Below are positions 30,151 through 40,849 of a stretch of 64,000 nucleotides of DNA, one piece after another. How positions within the stretch are numbered: position 1 is the first letter of the stretch; each line of letters begins with the position of its first letter. The stretch is from Artemisia argyi. Taxonomy: Eukaryota; Streptophyta; Magnoliopsida; Asterales; Asteraceae. A program made the position numbers and the translations under genes. The stretch covers positions 169,387,833 through 169,451,832 of the forward strand of contig CM060681.1 of assembly GCA_030686995.1 (NCBI GenBank), written 5' to 3'. The notes beneath the pieces are model-generated. The model saw only the letters and a program-made list of their open reading frames with translations, was not told where the DNA came from and made no database searches.

Positions 30151-32403
30151 ATTAAATGCTGTACCTGGACCTATTAGAGGAGAACACATGCCTATAGACC
30201 TGTCCATACCTGTTGACTTTGATGGATCACACCATCTTTATGGCAAAAAGTCAAGTGACTTGCCAGACCCAGTTTCTAAATCTACTGACTTTGTCTCTTA
30301 TTCTGACAGTGACAAGTCTTCTGACCAAGGGTCTACTGCTTATACCTGTTGTGATTCAAGTGAAAAGTCAGACCTTCCCAAGACCACACCCAAGACATCA
30401 CCCAAGACTCCCTACAAGCCTGTTAGAGTTACTGCTGATTACAAGACAGTTTTTTCTGAAGACTTGTTATTTAATTCTTTGCAAAACAATGTTTCTAGTT
30501 CTGTTAAAAATAATTTTGTTAATGTTTGTGGTTTGAATTCTTTTTCATGTTATGGAACATCTTTCACTTTGAATAAATCTTCTAAAAAGAAGAAATGTTT
30601 TGTGTGTGGAAGTAAATTTCATTTGATTAAGGATTGTACTTTTCATGAGCAAAGAATGGGTGTATGTGTTAGTCAAAGAAAACCTAGGCAAATGTGGAAG
30701 AATGTTAATGAAATACCATCTTTTATTCCACATCAGCAGAAACACAATTCTGCTGAAAAACATTCTTCGTGGAGAAGAACTAGTACTAGACCTTATGTAC
30801 GACCCACTAGTTCTTTCTTTTATAATGGTTATTGGCCTAGATAGTTTGACTCTATGTATGCTGGTGGAGGGTATTGGGATACTGCTGTGAAGCCCTCAGC
30901 AGGTTGTTCTTGGACAAAGAAGGGACCTAACTTGCAATACAGGCCCAAGAACAATGGTGGATCTAAAACATCTACATGGCATACCTCTTATGATCCACAT
31001 GGCAGGCTCAAGTCAGCAATGACTTGAGTCTCCATTGTGTACTAACTCGTGTATATTTTTGTTGTTGTTGTAGGATTATCCCCTGAAGAGCACTGAAGTA
31101 GGTATAGTAGATAGTGGTTGTTCCAGAAGCATGTCAGGGAACAAGGATAAAATGCATGACTTTGTGCCTATAGAAGGAGGAGGCAATGTGACTTTTGGTG
31201 GAGGAGATGGTAAAATCAATGGGAAGGGAACTATTAAAACACCTCTGTTAGATTTTGAGAATGTATATTATGTGAAGGAACTTGAGCACTTTAATCTGTT
31301 CTCTGTATCACAAATCTGTGACACCAAGAATAAAGTTTTCTTCTCTGAGGATGAATGTCTTGTGCTATCAAAGGACTTCAAACTTCCAGAAGATACAACT
31401 GTTTTGCTAAGAGTTCCTAGAACCTTCAACTTGTACACATTCAATCTGAATGATGTTAAACTAGAAGGTGATCTAACATGTTTGGTGGCCAAAGCTTCCC
31501 TGGATGAATCTACAAGATGGCATAGGAGGATGGCTCATGTGAATTTCAAGACCATTAACAAGCTTTCTAAACTTGGTCTGGTTCAACGACTTCCTTCAAA
31601 AGTCTTCACCAATGAACAAAATTGTGTTGCGTGCAACAAAGGAAAACAACACAGAGCCTCATATAAAGCCATATCAGCTGTGAGCACCATTTCAGAACCT
31701 CTTCAGTTGCTGCACATGGATCTCTTTGGTCCAACTCCTATCAGAAGTATTGATCATAAGTACTTTTGCCTGGTTATCACTGATGATTATAGCAGGTTTT
31801 GCTGGGTATTCTTTTTGAAAATTAACGATGAAACAACTCCTATTTTAAAAGAATTTATTACCCTTGTTGAAAACCAGCTAAATAAAAAGGTTAAAGGCAT
31901 TAGGTGTGACAATGGGACAGAGTTCAAAAATGTTGCATTCATAGAATTCTGTAAGTCTAAAGGGATAAAAAGGGACTACAGTACTCCAAGGACCCCACAA
32001 CAAAATGGGGTTGCTGAAAGGAAAAATAGGACCTTAATAGAGGCAGCAAGATCCATGCTTGCAGACTCTAAGTTACCCACTATGTTTTGGACTGAAGCAG
32101 TAAGTACTGCTTGCTATGTCCTCAACAGGGTATCCATCACTAGACCTCATGTCAAGACACCTTATGAACTTCTCACTGGGAAAGTTCCAGATATTCATTA
32201 CCTTAAACCTTTTGGTTGCAAAGTGACCATTTTGATTACTGCTGATAAACTGGGAAAGTTTGATGGGAAAGCTGATGAGGGATATATTGTGGGTTATTCA
32301 GCTCATAGCAAGGCATATAGGGTGTACAATTTGAATTCCAAAAGGATAGAGGAGACCCTTAACCTAAGGTTCCTATAAGATAAGCCTAATGTTCAAAACT
32401 GCT
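30151..32403 (+). pseudogene. C2 inverted arm: gag end, protease and integrase
   Basis: This plus-strand block is a near-copy of the minus-strand C2 sequence at 49405-50745 plus 32442-33334. It carries the second gag knuckle (CFVCGSKFHLIKDC), the gag end SAMT, the protease motif DSGCSRSMSG near 31107, the HHCC region and integrase MDLFGP, RCDNGTEF and NGVAERKN, all with catalytic residues kept. A TAG at 30842-30844 breaks gag, and TAA at 32376-32378 ends the integrase frame. It contains no G0 insertion, unlike the other arm. It is orientated opposite to its host element, so it cannot encode a normal C2 polyprotein. Confidence 0.85.
31021..31078 (+). other. C2 (inverted arm) gag-pol junction resembling a 3' splice site
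   Basis: After the gag stop TGA come TACTAAC, then TATATTTTTGTTGTTG, then TTGTAG followed by GATTAT, where the protease frame opens. TACTAAC is the ideal branch-point sequence and the tract is U/G-rich as in plant introns. The other arm has the same with TACTAAA (near 49810-49862). Confidence 0.45.
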
Positions 32404-32441
32404 GATTGTCCTGCTGCACAAGAATGACCTTGTCCTTGAAC
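32404..32441. other. Loop of the C2 inverted repeat
   Basis: About 38 bases between the arms; CTAATGTTCAA on the left meets its complement TTGAACATTAG on the right. The junction is a near-perfect palindrome centre. Confidence 0.75.
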
Positions 32442-33339
32442 ATTAGACTGATCTTCTAGGAACCTTAGGTTAAGGGTCTCCTCTATCCTTTTGGCATTCA
32501 AATTGTACACCCTATATGCCTTGCTATGAGCTGAATAACCCACAATATATCCCTCATCAGCTTTCCCATCAAACTTTCCCAGTGTATCAGCAGTAATCAA
32601 AATGGTCACTTTGCAACCAAAAGGTTTAAGGTAATGAATATCTGGAACTTTCCCAGTGAGAAGTTCATAAGGTGTCTTGACATGAGGTCTAGTGATGGAT
32701 ACCCTATTGAGGACATAGCAAGCAGTACTTACTGCTTCAGTCCAAAACATAGTGGGTAACTTAGAGTCTGCAAGCATGGATCTTGCTGCCTCTATTAAGG
32801 TCCTATTTTTCCTTTTAGCAACTCCATTTTGTTGTGGGGTCCTGGGAGTACTGTAGTCCCTTTTTATCCCTTTAGACTTATAGAATTCTATGAATGCAAC
32901 ATTTTTGAACTTTGTCCCATTCTCACACCTAATGCCTTTAACCTTTTTATTTAGCTGGTTTTCAACAAGGGTAATAAATTCTTTTAAAATAGGAGTTGTT
33001 TCATCGTTAGTTTTCAAAAAGAATACCCAGCAAAACCTGCTATAATCATCAGTGATAACCAGGCAGAAGTACTTATGATCAATACTTCTGATAGGAGTTG
33101 GACCAAAGAGATCCATTTGCAGCAACTGAAGAGGTTCTGAAATGGTGCTCACAGCTGTTATGGCTTTATATGAGGCTCTGTGTTGCTTTCCTTTGTTGCA
33201 TGCAACACAATTATGTTCATTGGTGAAGAATTTTGAAGGAAGTCCCTGAACCAGACCAAGTTTAGAAAGCTTGTTAATGGTCTTGAAATTCACATGAGCC
33301 ATCCTCCTATGCCATCTTGTAGATTCATCCAGGGAAGCT
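32442..33339 (-). pseudogene. C2 integrase (original arm), 5' part cut by G0
   Basis: The frame begins after the G0 boundary with SLDESTRWHRRMAHVNF (pre-integrase HHCC) and runs through the integrase core to NLRFLEDQ. Compared with the inverted arm, the second catalytic Asp is changed (RCENGTKF) and the catalytic Glu is changed (NGVAKRKN), so this integrase should be inactive. The first residues of the open frame come from G0. AAGCT at 33335-33339 is the target-site copy. Confidence 0.85.
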
Positions 33340-35946
33340 TGTAACAACTCGAATTTTCGGATTACTATTCATTTCTACTATTCACTATTACTATTCACTT
33401 TTTACTATTCACTTCACTATTCACTCCCTAAATTTTTATTTCATATTCTCGTAAGTTAAACTATTTTAATGATAATCTGATAGTTTGACACTCGTCGGAT
33501 CATTTCTCTAAAAATCACGAAACCGTGTCCGAGATTTACTTTTAGGTTTAAACGTCATTCCAGCATCCCGATATGTCTATAAAACACTATAAACAATAGA
33601 AATTTGATTTTCTCTCATTTTACGACAATTCCAAAAGTTTTGGAATTTTACGTTTTCCAGTTCAGCGTTTTACGCGAATTACGCGTTTTAGACCCGCGTT
33701 TCCAGTTTTAGCAGCGTTTAAGCAACCCGATAGAACTTATCACTCATTAAATATGCTAAGATAGGTTATATTAATAAGTTCTAACATATTTATGAGTTTC
33801 ATATTTTTAAGATACCCGATTTTAAGTTTCAGGACTTAACGACTTACCGTTAGCAATTACCGGGACCAAAACTCACTCCGTAACTTAGATAAGACCATGA
33901 CTACTCATCTAGTCACCCTAGATCAGCCTTGGCCGACTTAGAGGGGGGGGGGATTCACCTAATATGTGTCTTGATCTCATGCCTTAAGCTCTAGGATGAA
34001 AACAAGTGTCTAAACTTCCATGCTAAGTTTCCTAAATATCCTAAACTTGCACCTCCTTAAGGCACCTTCCTAACACCTTCCTAACCTCCTCATTTACACT
34101 ATAAAAGCTAGCTCATCCTTCCTTTCATCTCCATAAAAACGCCACACACATAATCCATAAACCTTGATCCTTTGATTTCCAAGTTATAAGTTACACACCA
34201 AAGTTGAAAGCATAGTTAGTCTCTACATGAATCAAGAGTTTGTTTGGTGATTCCGTGGTTGAATTAGCAGCTACACAAGGTGTTAGGGGCTGAGGTTAAA
34301 TGGTTTTCACAAGGTCTATATCAAGGCTAGCAAGGGTTTCAAGAGTTGTGGTGAAGGGTTTGCAAGCAAAGGTTTAGTGTCCTAGTTTCATATTTGACTT
34401 CCTTTCTTTAGAAAGCCAAAAGTTGTAAGAAACCCAATTACGCTTTCTTGCTCAATATCATTTTCATGCTTATTATGTTTCTTTCATGCTATATATGGTC
34501 TTTGTATTATGTTCATGATGTATAAAAACTAATAAAACAAGTTATGGAAACTATATATTAACTTATGTTAAGTAATCAAGGAAACTAGTGACTTTTATGG
34601 AGAACCACGACCAAAATAGTATAACTATGATATTTGACACTTACATACTGTCAAAGAGTACTTAACAAGGAAAACCTAGCAATTTGAATTACCCAAAACG
34701 GGTACCCGAGTCAAAAGTTATGACCATTTGAAGTTACCAAAACTTTACGGCAAAACTGCCAAATGTTTCTGTAACAGAATTAAACACGCAAAAAGAGGCT
34801 TTTCTGGTCCGTTTCATCAAAAAGTTAAAGCACGAAAGTTGTCCGAAATCACGTTTTCTTCAAAAACTCAGGAGCACGTTTCCAGAAAACCCATAACGAA
34901 TGAGATTTTCTTCAGTTTCTTAACAGCTATTTTATATACCAAAGTTACTATATAATAGTTATGGTTTAATATGACCAAGAGGTCTAATGACCTAAAGCTA
35001 AGACCACAACCATGGCTAAGGCCAAGGATGCGTCTCAAGACCATGGTAACAATGACCAAGGTCACGGCAAAGCCACGGCTAAAGACCATATAACTTTTAA
35101 AGATAAAAAACTTATATATATTTTATCAAATACTACAATAGTAGGGAGCCTCATGTGAGGGGTTCATTAAAGTAAACCGTCGAGATGAGTTGTGGATTTA
35201 CGAATTAAAGTGTCTTGGCTCCTCGAACGTTTACTACATGGCCTCTGAATTATGTCGGCCCGAACGGTAGTAAGCGATATACAAACTATAAACAACTTAC
35301 ACTATATACTAAGTACTACATCATGAACATTATGCAAGACATATATAGGCAATTCTTCGTATTCTTAGACATTACTCCAAACCTAAGTCGCAACGTTCTA
35401 TTATAGGCTGCTCTTAGAGACTTTCGCGATTCGACTACCACTTTCATTTCTCATTACATAGACTTTAGGTGAGTCATTGCCCCTACTCTTTTTATACTTG
35501 TTTTAACTCTTTGGGGGAGATACATGCTCAACTACATGCTTACTTGTACAAATACTCAAAACATTTATACTTGATTATATTATACTTGATTGCATACATA
35601 CATGACTGTGTTATACTTAATTGCGTTATTCTATTTAGTGGCTAGTAGTTATCTTTGGGAATTGGCTCCCAGTTGTCTTTGGGAATTGGCTCCCAAGTGA
35701 GGTCTTCGGAGATGAAGTAGAGACTCACGACTAATTGCTTAATTGTTGTGATGAACTTATACATGTCTTAATCATACTATATATTTAGCAGTGGGTTGTG
35801 AACACACAGGTTGCAAGTGTTGTTATGGGCGGGACTTGCAACTGAGTGGATTCACAATGCCTTTGCTGTGTGAACATTCTTTAATGGCTTTTCAACTGTT
35901 TTAAGACAAACTCTATAAACTCACCAACCATTGTGTTGACACTTTA
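33340..35946 (+). repeat. G0: solo Ty3-type LTR, left part
   Basis: It begins TGTAACAACTCG right after AAGCT and carries TATAAAA at 34100-34106. Its other end (49116-49399) finishes GGGGGTGTTACA before AAGCT. No internal region, primer site or coding sequence is found, so it is a solo LTR of about 2.9 kb related to the G1 LTR, later split by G1. Orientation is taken from similarity to G1. It contains GC-poor sequence with ATGGCTAAGGCC-type words (about 34990-35080). Small ORFs are chance. Confidence 0.8.
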
Positions 35947-38900
35947 TGTAACAATTCGCAATTTCAGGTTAATTACTATTCCCGAAAAATTTCACTATTC
36001 ACTTTTACTATTCATTTTCCCGAAATTTGATTTTTATTTCATATTCTCGTGTGATAAATCATTTCCATGGTAAATTAAAAGTTTGACACTCATCAGATCA
36101 TTTTTGCGAAAGTTATTAAGGAATTACACGTTTTAAGGTAAAATGTCATTCAAAAATTCTACGCACAACGAAACTAGACCGCGTTAATTTTCCCCGTATC
36201 AGAAAAATGTTTGATAGACTCATGATTTATTTGAGAATTAATCATGACTGAGAAAAACGTGACCAAATAAACTTCGGCCGTGAAAAACAGGAATTTTTAT
36301 TTTTAAGCGTTTTTACTCAGCCGTAACCTTAGCCTATACCTGCACCGCGTTTCTAAGACGATTTGAGTTTTCACATTTTTGGAATAAGTCAACATATTTT
36401 TCCCTCCTCCTTTGACCAAAAATCATTCCTTGATTTTATAAAGCATTCATTGATTTTTAGGCTTACAGTTTTATGTCTAAAAGACATTTAATACCAACCG
36501 ACACTAGACTGAGCCCAGTCTAGACATTATAAGTCATTTTAAATCATTTTTATCCTATTAGAAAAGTTACATTTTACTTTTCTCAATTTTACACAATATT
36601 CGTACGTTTTACGTATTACGCGTTTTAGACCCGTGTTTCCAGTTTTAGCAGGGTTTTAGCACCCCAATGGAACCTACCACTCATTTTATATTTTATTATG
36701 GAGTATAATGATATGTTTAACCATACTTTCAAGTTCCACATTTTTACGATACCCGGTTTTACGTTTTGAGGCTTAATCATTTACGGTTAGCATTTCCCGG
36801 AGTCAAAACTCATCCAATACTTAGGATAATATCATCCAACGCACACCTCACCCCCTAGCTTGTGTGAACCGCCAATAGGGGGGGGAGTCACCCATGGTGT
36901 GGCTTGATCCTATGCTAAGTAACCTTGGATGAGTTGCAAGTGTAAAACTTGCCATGAAAGTGTTGACTAGTCATGTAAACTAGCCTCCTCAAGACCCTAT
37001 AAAAGCCCCCCTCCCCCTTTGTTTTTCTGTCCACCATCACACACCAAACCATCTCACACTTAGCTAAATTCCTTCTAGTTACAAGCAAGATTCAAATACT
37101 TCATCAATATAGAAACCCTAGCTTGGTTTTAGGTAATCAAAATACTTCCAAACCTTATAAACTTTGGTGATTCTCTTGAGTTTGAATCCACTCAAGTCAC
37201 CTCAACTTTCATCATCTCTCTTTCAAGAATACAAGGGCAGAAAGATTGCATGAAGTGAAGTAGGGTGAAGCTTAAGTCTATCAAAGTCCTTACCTTACAT
37301 GTTAACTTCCTTTCTTAATTGAAAGCCAAAAGTTGTAAGCAAAACCCTAACATACTTCTTGTTAAATATCATATTCATGTTATTTACATATCATTCATGC
37401 TATATTTTGTCTTGTGATCATGTCCATGATGTATAAAAATGAGTAAAACAAGTTATTGTAAATGATTGTTAAGTTAAGTTATTTAAACAAGTAAACTAGT
37501 GACTTTCTTGGTAAAATCTGATCAAAATGGTAAAATTATGATATTGGACCATTACATATTGTAGTAGAGGACTTAACAAGGAAACCATAGCAATTTGAAC
37601 CACCTAAAACGAGTACACGAGTCAAAAGTTATGACCATTTGAAGTTACCAAAACTTTGCGGCAAAACTGCCTAAATACTTTCTGTGACAGAACATAAAAC
37701 ACGCAAAAAGAGGCCCTTCTGGTCCGTTTCACGAAAAAGTTAAAGCACGAAAGTTGTCCGGAATCACGTTTTTTCCAAAAACTCAGGTGCACGTCTCCAG
37801 AAAACCAATAACGAATGAGATTTTCTTCAGTTTCTTAACAGCTATTTTATATATATAAGTCACTATATAATTGTTATTGTTTAAAAAGACCAAGAGGTCT
37901 AATGACCTAAAATCAAGACCACAACCATGGCTAAAGCCAAGGTTGAGTCTCAAGACCATGGAACAATGACCAAAGGTCATGGCAAGGCCATGACTAAATG
38001 ACCATATAAACTTACTTAGGCGAAAACATGAGCTAAAGAGTTGGCGATAACTTAAACATACAATTTGGATCTACTTCATCTAAAGAACCATGAGATCTTA
38101 CAAGTAATTGTCATACAAAACTTAAGAAACTCATCCTAATAACAATCTGCATGTAAAAATAAACTTTCCTAAGTTTATTCAACTATTGGACATGTAACTT
38201 TTCGGATCAAAATCTATATATATATATTTTATCAAATACTACAATAGTAGGGAGCCTCATGTGAGGAGTTCATTAAGTAAGCCGTCGAGATGAGTTGTGG
38301 AATTATGAATTAAAGTGTCCTGGCTCCTCGAACGTTTACTACATGACTTCTGAATTATGTCGGCCCGAACGGTAGTAAACGATATATAAACTATACATGT
38401 TTCATGAACCATTTCTTTTCAAAGACTTACACTACACTTTGTACCACATCATGGACTAAATGCAAGACATATATAGGCAATTCTACATATTCTTTACTCC
38501 AATCCTAAGTCGCAACATTCTATTATAGGTTGCTCGTAGAAACCTTCACGACTCAACCATTACATTCACTACTTGCTATTTAACTTAAGGTGAGTTCATA
38601 GCTCCACTTTCCATTTACTTCAATGTTTTACAAACCCTTGGGGGGAATACATGCAATTTTAAACCGAACACAATGCTTTGAAACTGTATGCTGCCTGATT
38701 GTTTTATTATTACTAAGTACCTTCCTTGCCAATCCTAGGCCCCATATCATGAACCATTTAATCACTAGTATTAGTGAGCGCGAGTATTGTGAATAGGCCT
38801 ATTGGGATTGACGAATCCCATTTGTTTGAGTAGATTAGTTCAAACGAATGCACTATATTTGAAACATTAAGTATGACGACAAAGTACTTACCGGGGCAAC

Positions 38901-39380
38901 AAAACTGTTGATTGTTATTGATACCCGTTAACGTATTGGTTGCGTGAGCTTAGTATATAATAATAACTGTTTTGTTTTCCAACTATGAGTATGAGTCTAA
39001 TTAACTCATACTACCAATATATTGTGTTCAACCATTAAAAAAACTCTATGAATATCACTCAAACTTTGTGTTGACCTTTTAAGCATGTATTTCAGGTCCA
39101 TGAAAATCAAGAATGGAGCGGAAGGGCACGGACTAAAGGAAGAAGGCTATAAACTACTTTGTCATTCGATAAAACATCAAAAGACTTTATATTGATGTAT
39201 TTTGAAACATGGAACCTTTTTGGGACCTAACTATGTAAACTCTGATATATTTGAATAAATTCGAATGATAACTCTTTTTAAAGCGACTCGGTTAGAGATC
39301 GTTTTCTATTATTATGACTGTTGTGCCATCGAGTAACACCCAAGTTGAATTCCGCTGCATCATGAATTGGGGGTGTTACA
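35947..39380 (+). repeat. G1 5' LTR, 3434 bp
   Basis: It starts TGTAACAATTCG and ends GGGGGTGTTACA. TATAAAA at 36998-37004 and a CA-rich leader follow. A perfect 8-bp inverted repeat (CTAGACTG, AGCC, CAGTCTAG) lies at 36504-36523. A short TA run is at about 38214-38231. Small antisense ORFs (for example 37783-37980) recur in the other LTR and are not genes. Confidence 0.92.
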
Positions 39381-39383
39381 GAT

Positions 39384-39400
39384 TGGTACCAGAGCCATGG
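39384..39400 (+). other. G1 primer binding site (tRNA-Met type)
   Basis: TGGTACCAGAGCCATGG lies 4 bases after the LTR end and matches the initiator tRNA-Met complement (TGGTATCAGAGC) with one change. Confidence 0.75.
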
Positions 39401-39633
39401 TTATAGAGAAACGGGTCTAAGTGAGACCTAAACTATAACTACAATCACAAGCAAAAACATTTTTATAGCCTTCCGCTCTTCGTGCCTTCCATCCTCCAGA
39501 AGATTATGGACTTATTATGCATGTTATGCTACATGAACATATTAGTATATTGTTATATACACATTGCCATATTTTGAGCATTTTCCATAAACATTAGATT
39601 TATTTTGACGTCATAATACTCATTGTAGACATC

Positions 39634-40551
39634 ATGTACGTACCTCCATTTCCCGATCATCTTCCTGCTATGCCCGTTTATTTATCAATTCTTCCCGGAC
39701 CCAATGATCCTTACTTTGAAGCACTTGACTACGACGACGAGGAAGAACCTTACGAGGATCTAGTCGATGACGAGGAAGAAGATCCTGAAATGGACATAAA
39801 GATCGATGATTACGAAGAAGATCCTGAAATGGACATAGACATTGAAGGCATCGACGACATTGATGAAGTAGAGGAACCAATGGTGGTGCAACAACTATCA
39901 CCATTAACATCACCACCTCCTATTTCACCAAACTCCTCCGAATCAAATCATACTACTCCAGCTCAAGTTCCAAAGTCCACTTATGAAGTCGGCGGAACAT
40001 CCACATCTACACCTATGTTCGTGAACTCTGCTCAATATGAAATATATTCTTTGAAACAAGCCCTCAACCTAACTCAACTCAAAGTTCAAAGCATGACAAG
40101 CCAAATGAATGACTATATATCCAAGGTTAATTCAGCCAAGATGGATGCCATGAACGCACAAGAAGACCTCTATTGGTTTAAACTTGATATGAGCTATGTG
40201 AGGAGAGACTTGACTCATGTTGGGGACATAGTCTTGGATCCCTTGACCGGCTTGGATGACGTCAAGGATAGACTTACATTGGTTGAAAGAGCTCAAGAAC
40301 AAGATGCGGCACAAATTCAAAAACTACTTAACCGCCTAACTACAGCAGAAATCCGATTAGACGTTGCTAACTTTGACCGGTATCAACTCAAGAATGAGTT
40401 ATATGGAATGCAATCTCAAATGTGTGCCATACAACAAAGGCTATACCAGAAGGATGTCAAAGAAAACCGCCCCAATGAAAGTGTGGATGTGTTAGCAACA
40501 TACGGAAACAATAATCCGTCCGGACTACAACAACCTTCCAACCGATGTTAG
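39634..40551 (+). CDS. G1 upstream ORF: acidic, coiled-coil protein
   Basis: The 305-residue ORF starts at ATG 39634 and is intact. Residues 25-90 are very acidic (LDYDDEEEPYEDLVDDEEED, then two similar DPEMD repeats). Residues 135-280 look like heptad-rich coiled coil, with many Gln, Leu and Met. It lies in a different frame from gag and is followed by a spacer with AATAAA near 40716. From memory, similar acidic leaders precede gag in Asteraceae Tekay-like elements, sometimes fused to it. It may be a separate structural protein. No enzyme motif. Confidence 0.65.
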   Translation: MYVPPFPDHLPAMPVYLSILPGPNDPYFEALDYDDEEEPYEDLVDDEEEDPEMDIKIDDYEEDPEMDIDIEGIDDIDEVEEPMVVQQLSPLTSPPPISPNSSESNHTTPAQVPKSTYEVGGTSTSTPMFVNSAQYEIYSLKQALNLTQLKVQSMTSQMNDYISKVNSAKMDAMNAQEDLYWFKLDMSYVRRDLTHVGDIVLDPLTGLDDVKDRLTLVERAQEQDAAQIQKLLNRLTTAEIRLDVANFDRYQLKNELYGMQSQMCAIQQRLYQKDVKENRPNESVDVLATYGNNNPSGLQQPSNRC

Positions 40552-40849
40552 ACTAGTGTTATAGTACTAGTTATCTTTTGTACTAATGTTATGAAATCCA
40601 TGCAATAGCTAGCGATAGTAGAAACGTTGTAATTACTAAACTGAAAGTATCAGTTAGTAAATTTTGAAGAAGCTCGTAATAGGTTTCGATTTTGTAAATC
40701 AATCAACGTTATATGAATAAAACTCTTGTTTTATATACTATCATGTGTTATGCTTTTAAATTTCAACATTATTATCCTATCATTCTTATCAAAAATTTTT
40801 CTCATTTCACAACTCTCTAATTACGACGTATCTTTTGAACAATAGAATC
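40552..40849 (+). other. G1 spacer between upstream ORF and gag
   Basis: AT-rich, no gene. Contains GAATAAAACTCTTG near 40714, which resembles a polyadenylation signal, then a pyrimidine-rich stretch before gag. Confidence 0.5.

Noticed and set aside
34868..35089. Antisense 65-73-residue ORFs in G0 and G1 LTRs (also 37783-37980 and 47453-47650)
   Set aside because: Repeated with the LTRs; no start context or domain, and the sequence is U3/R/U5.
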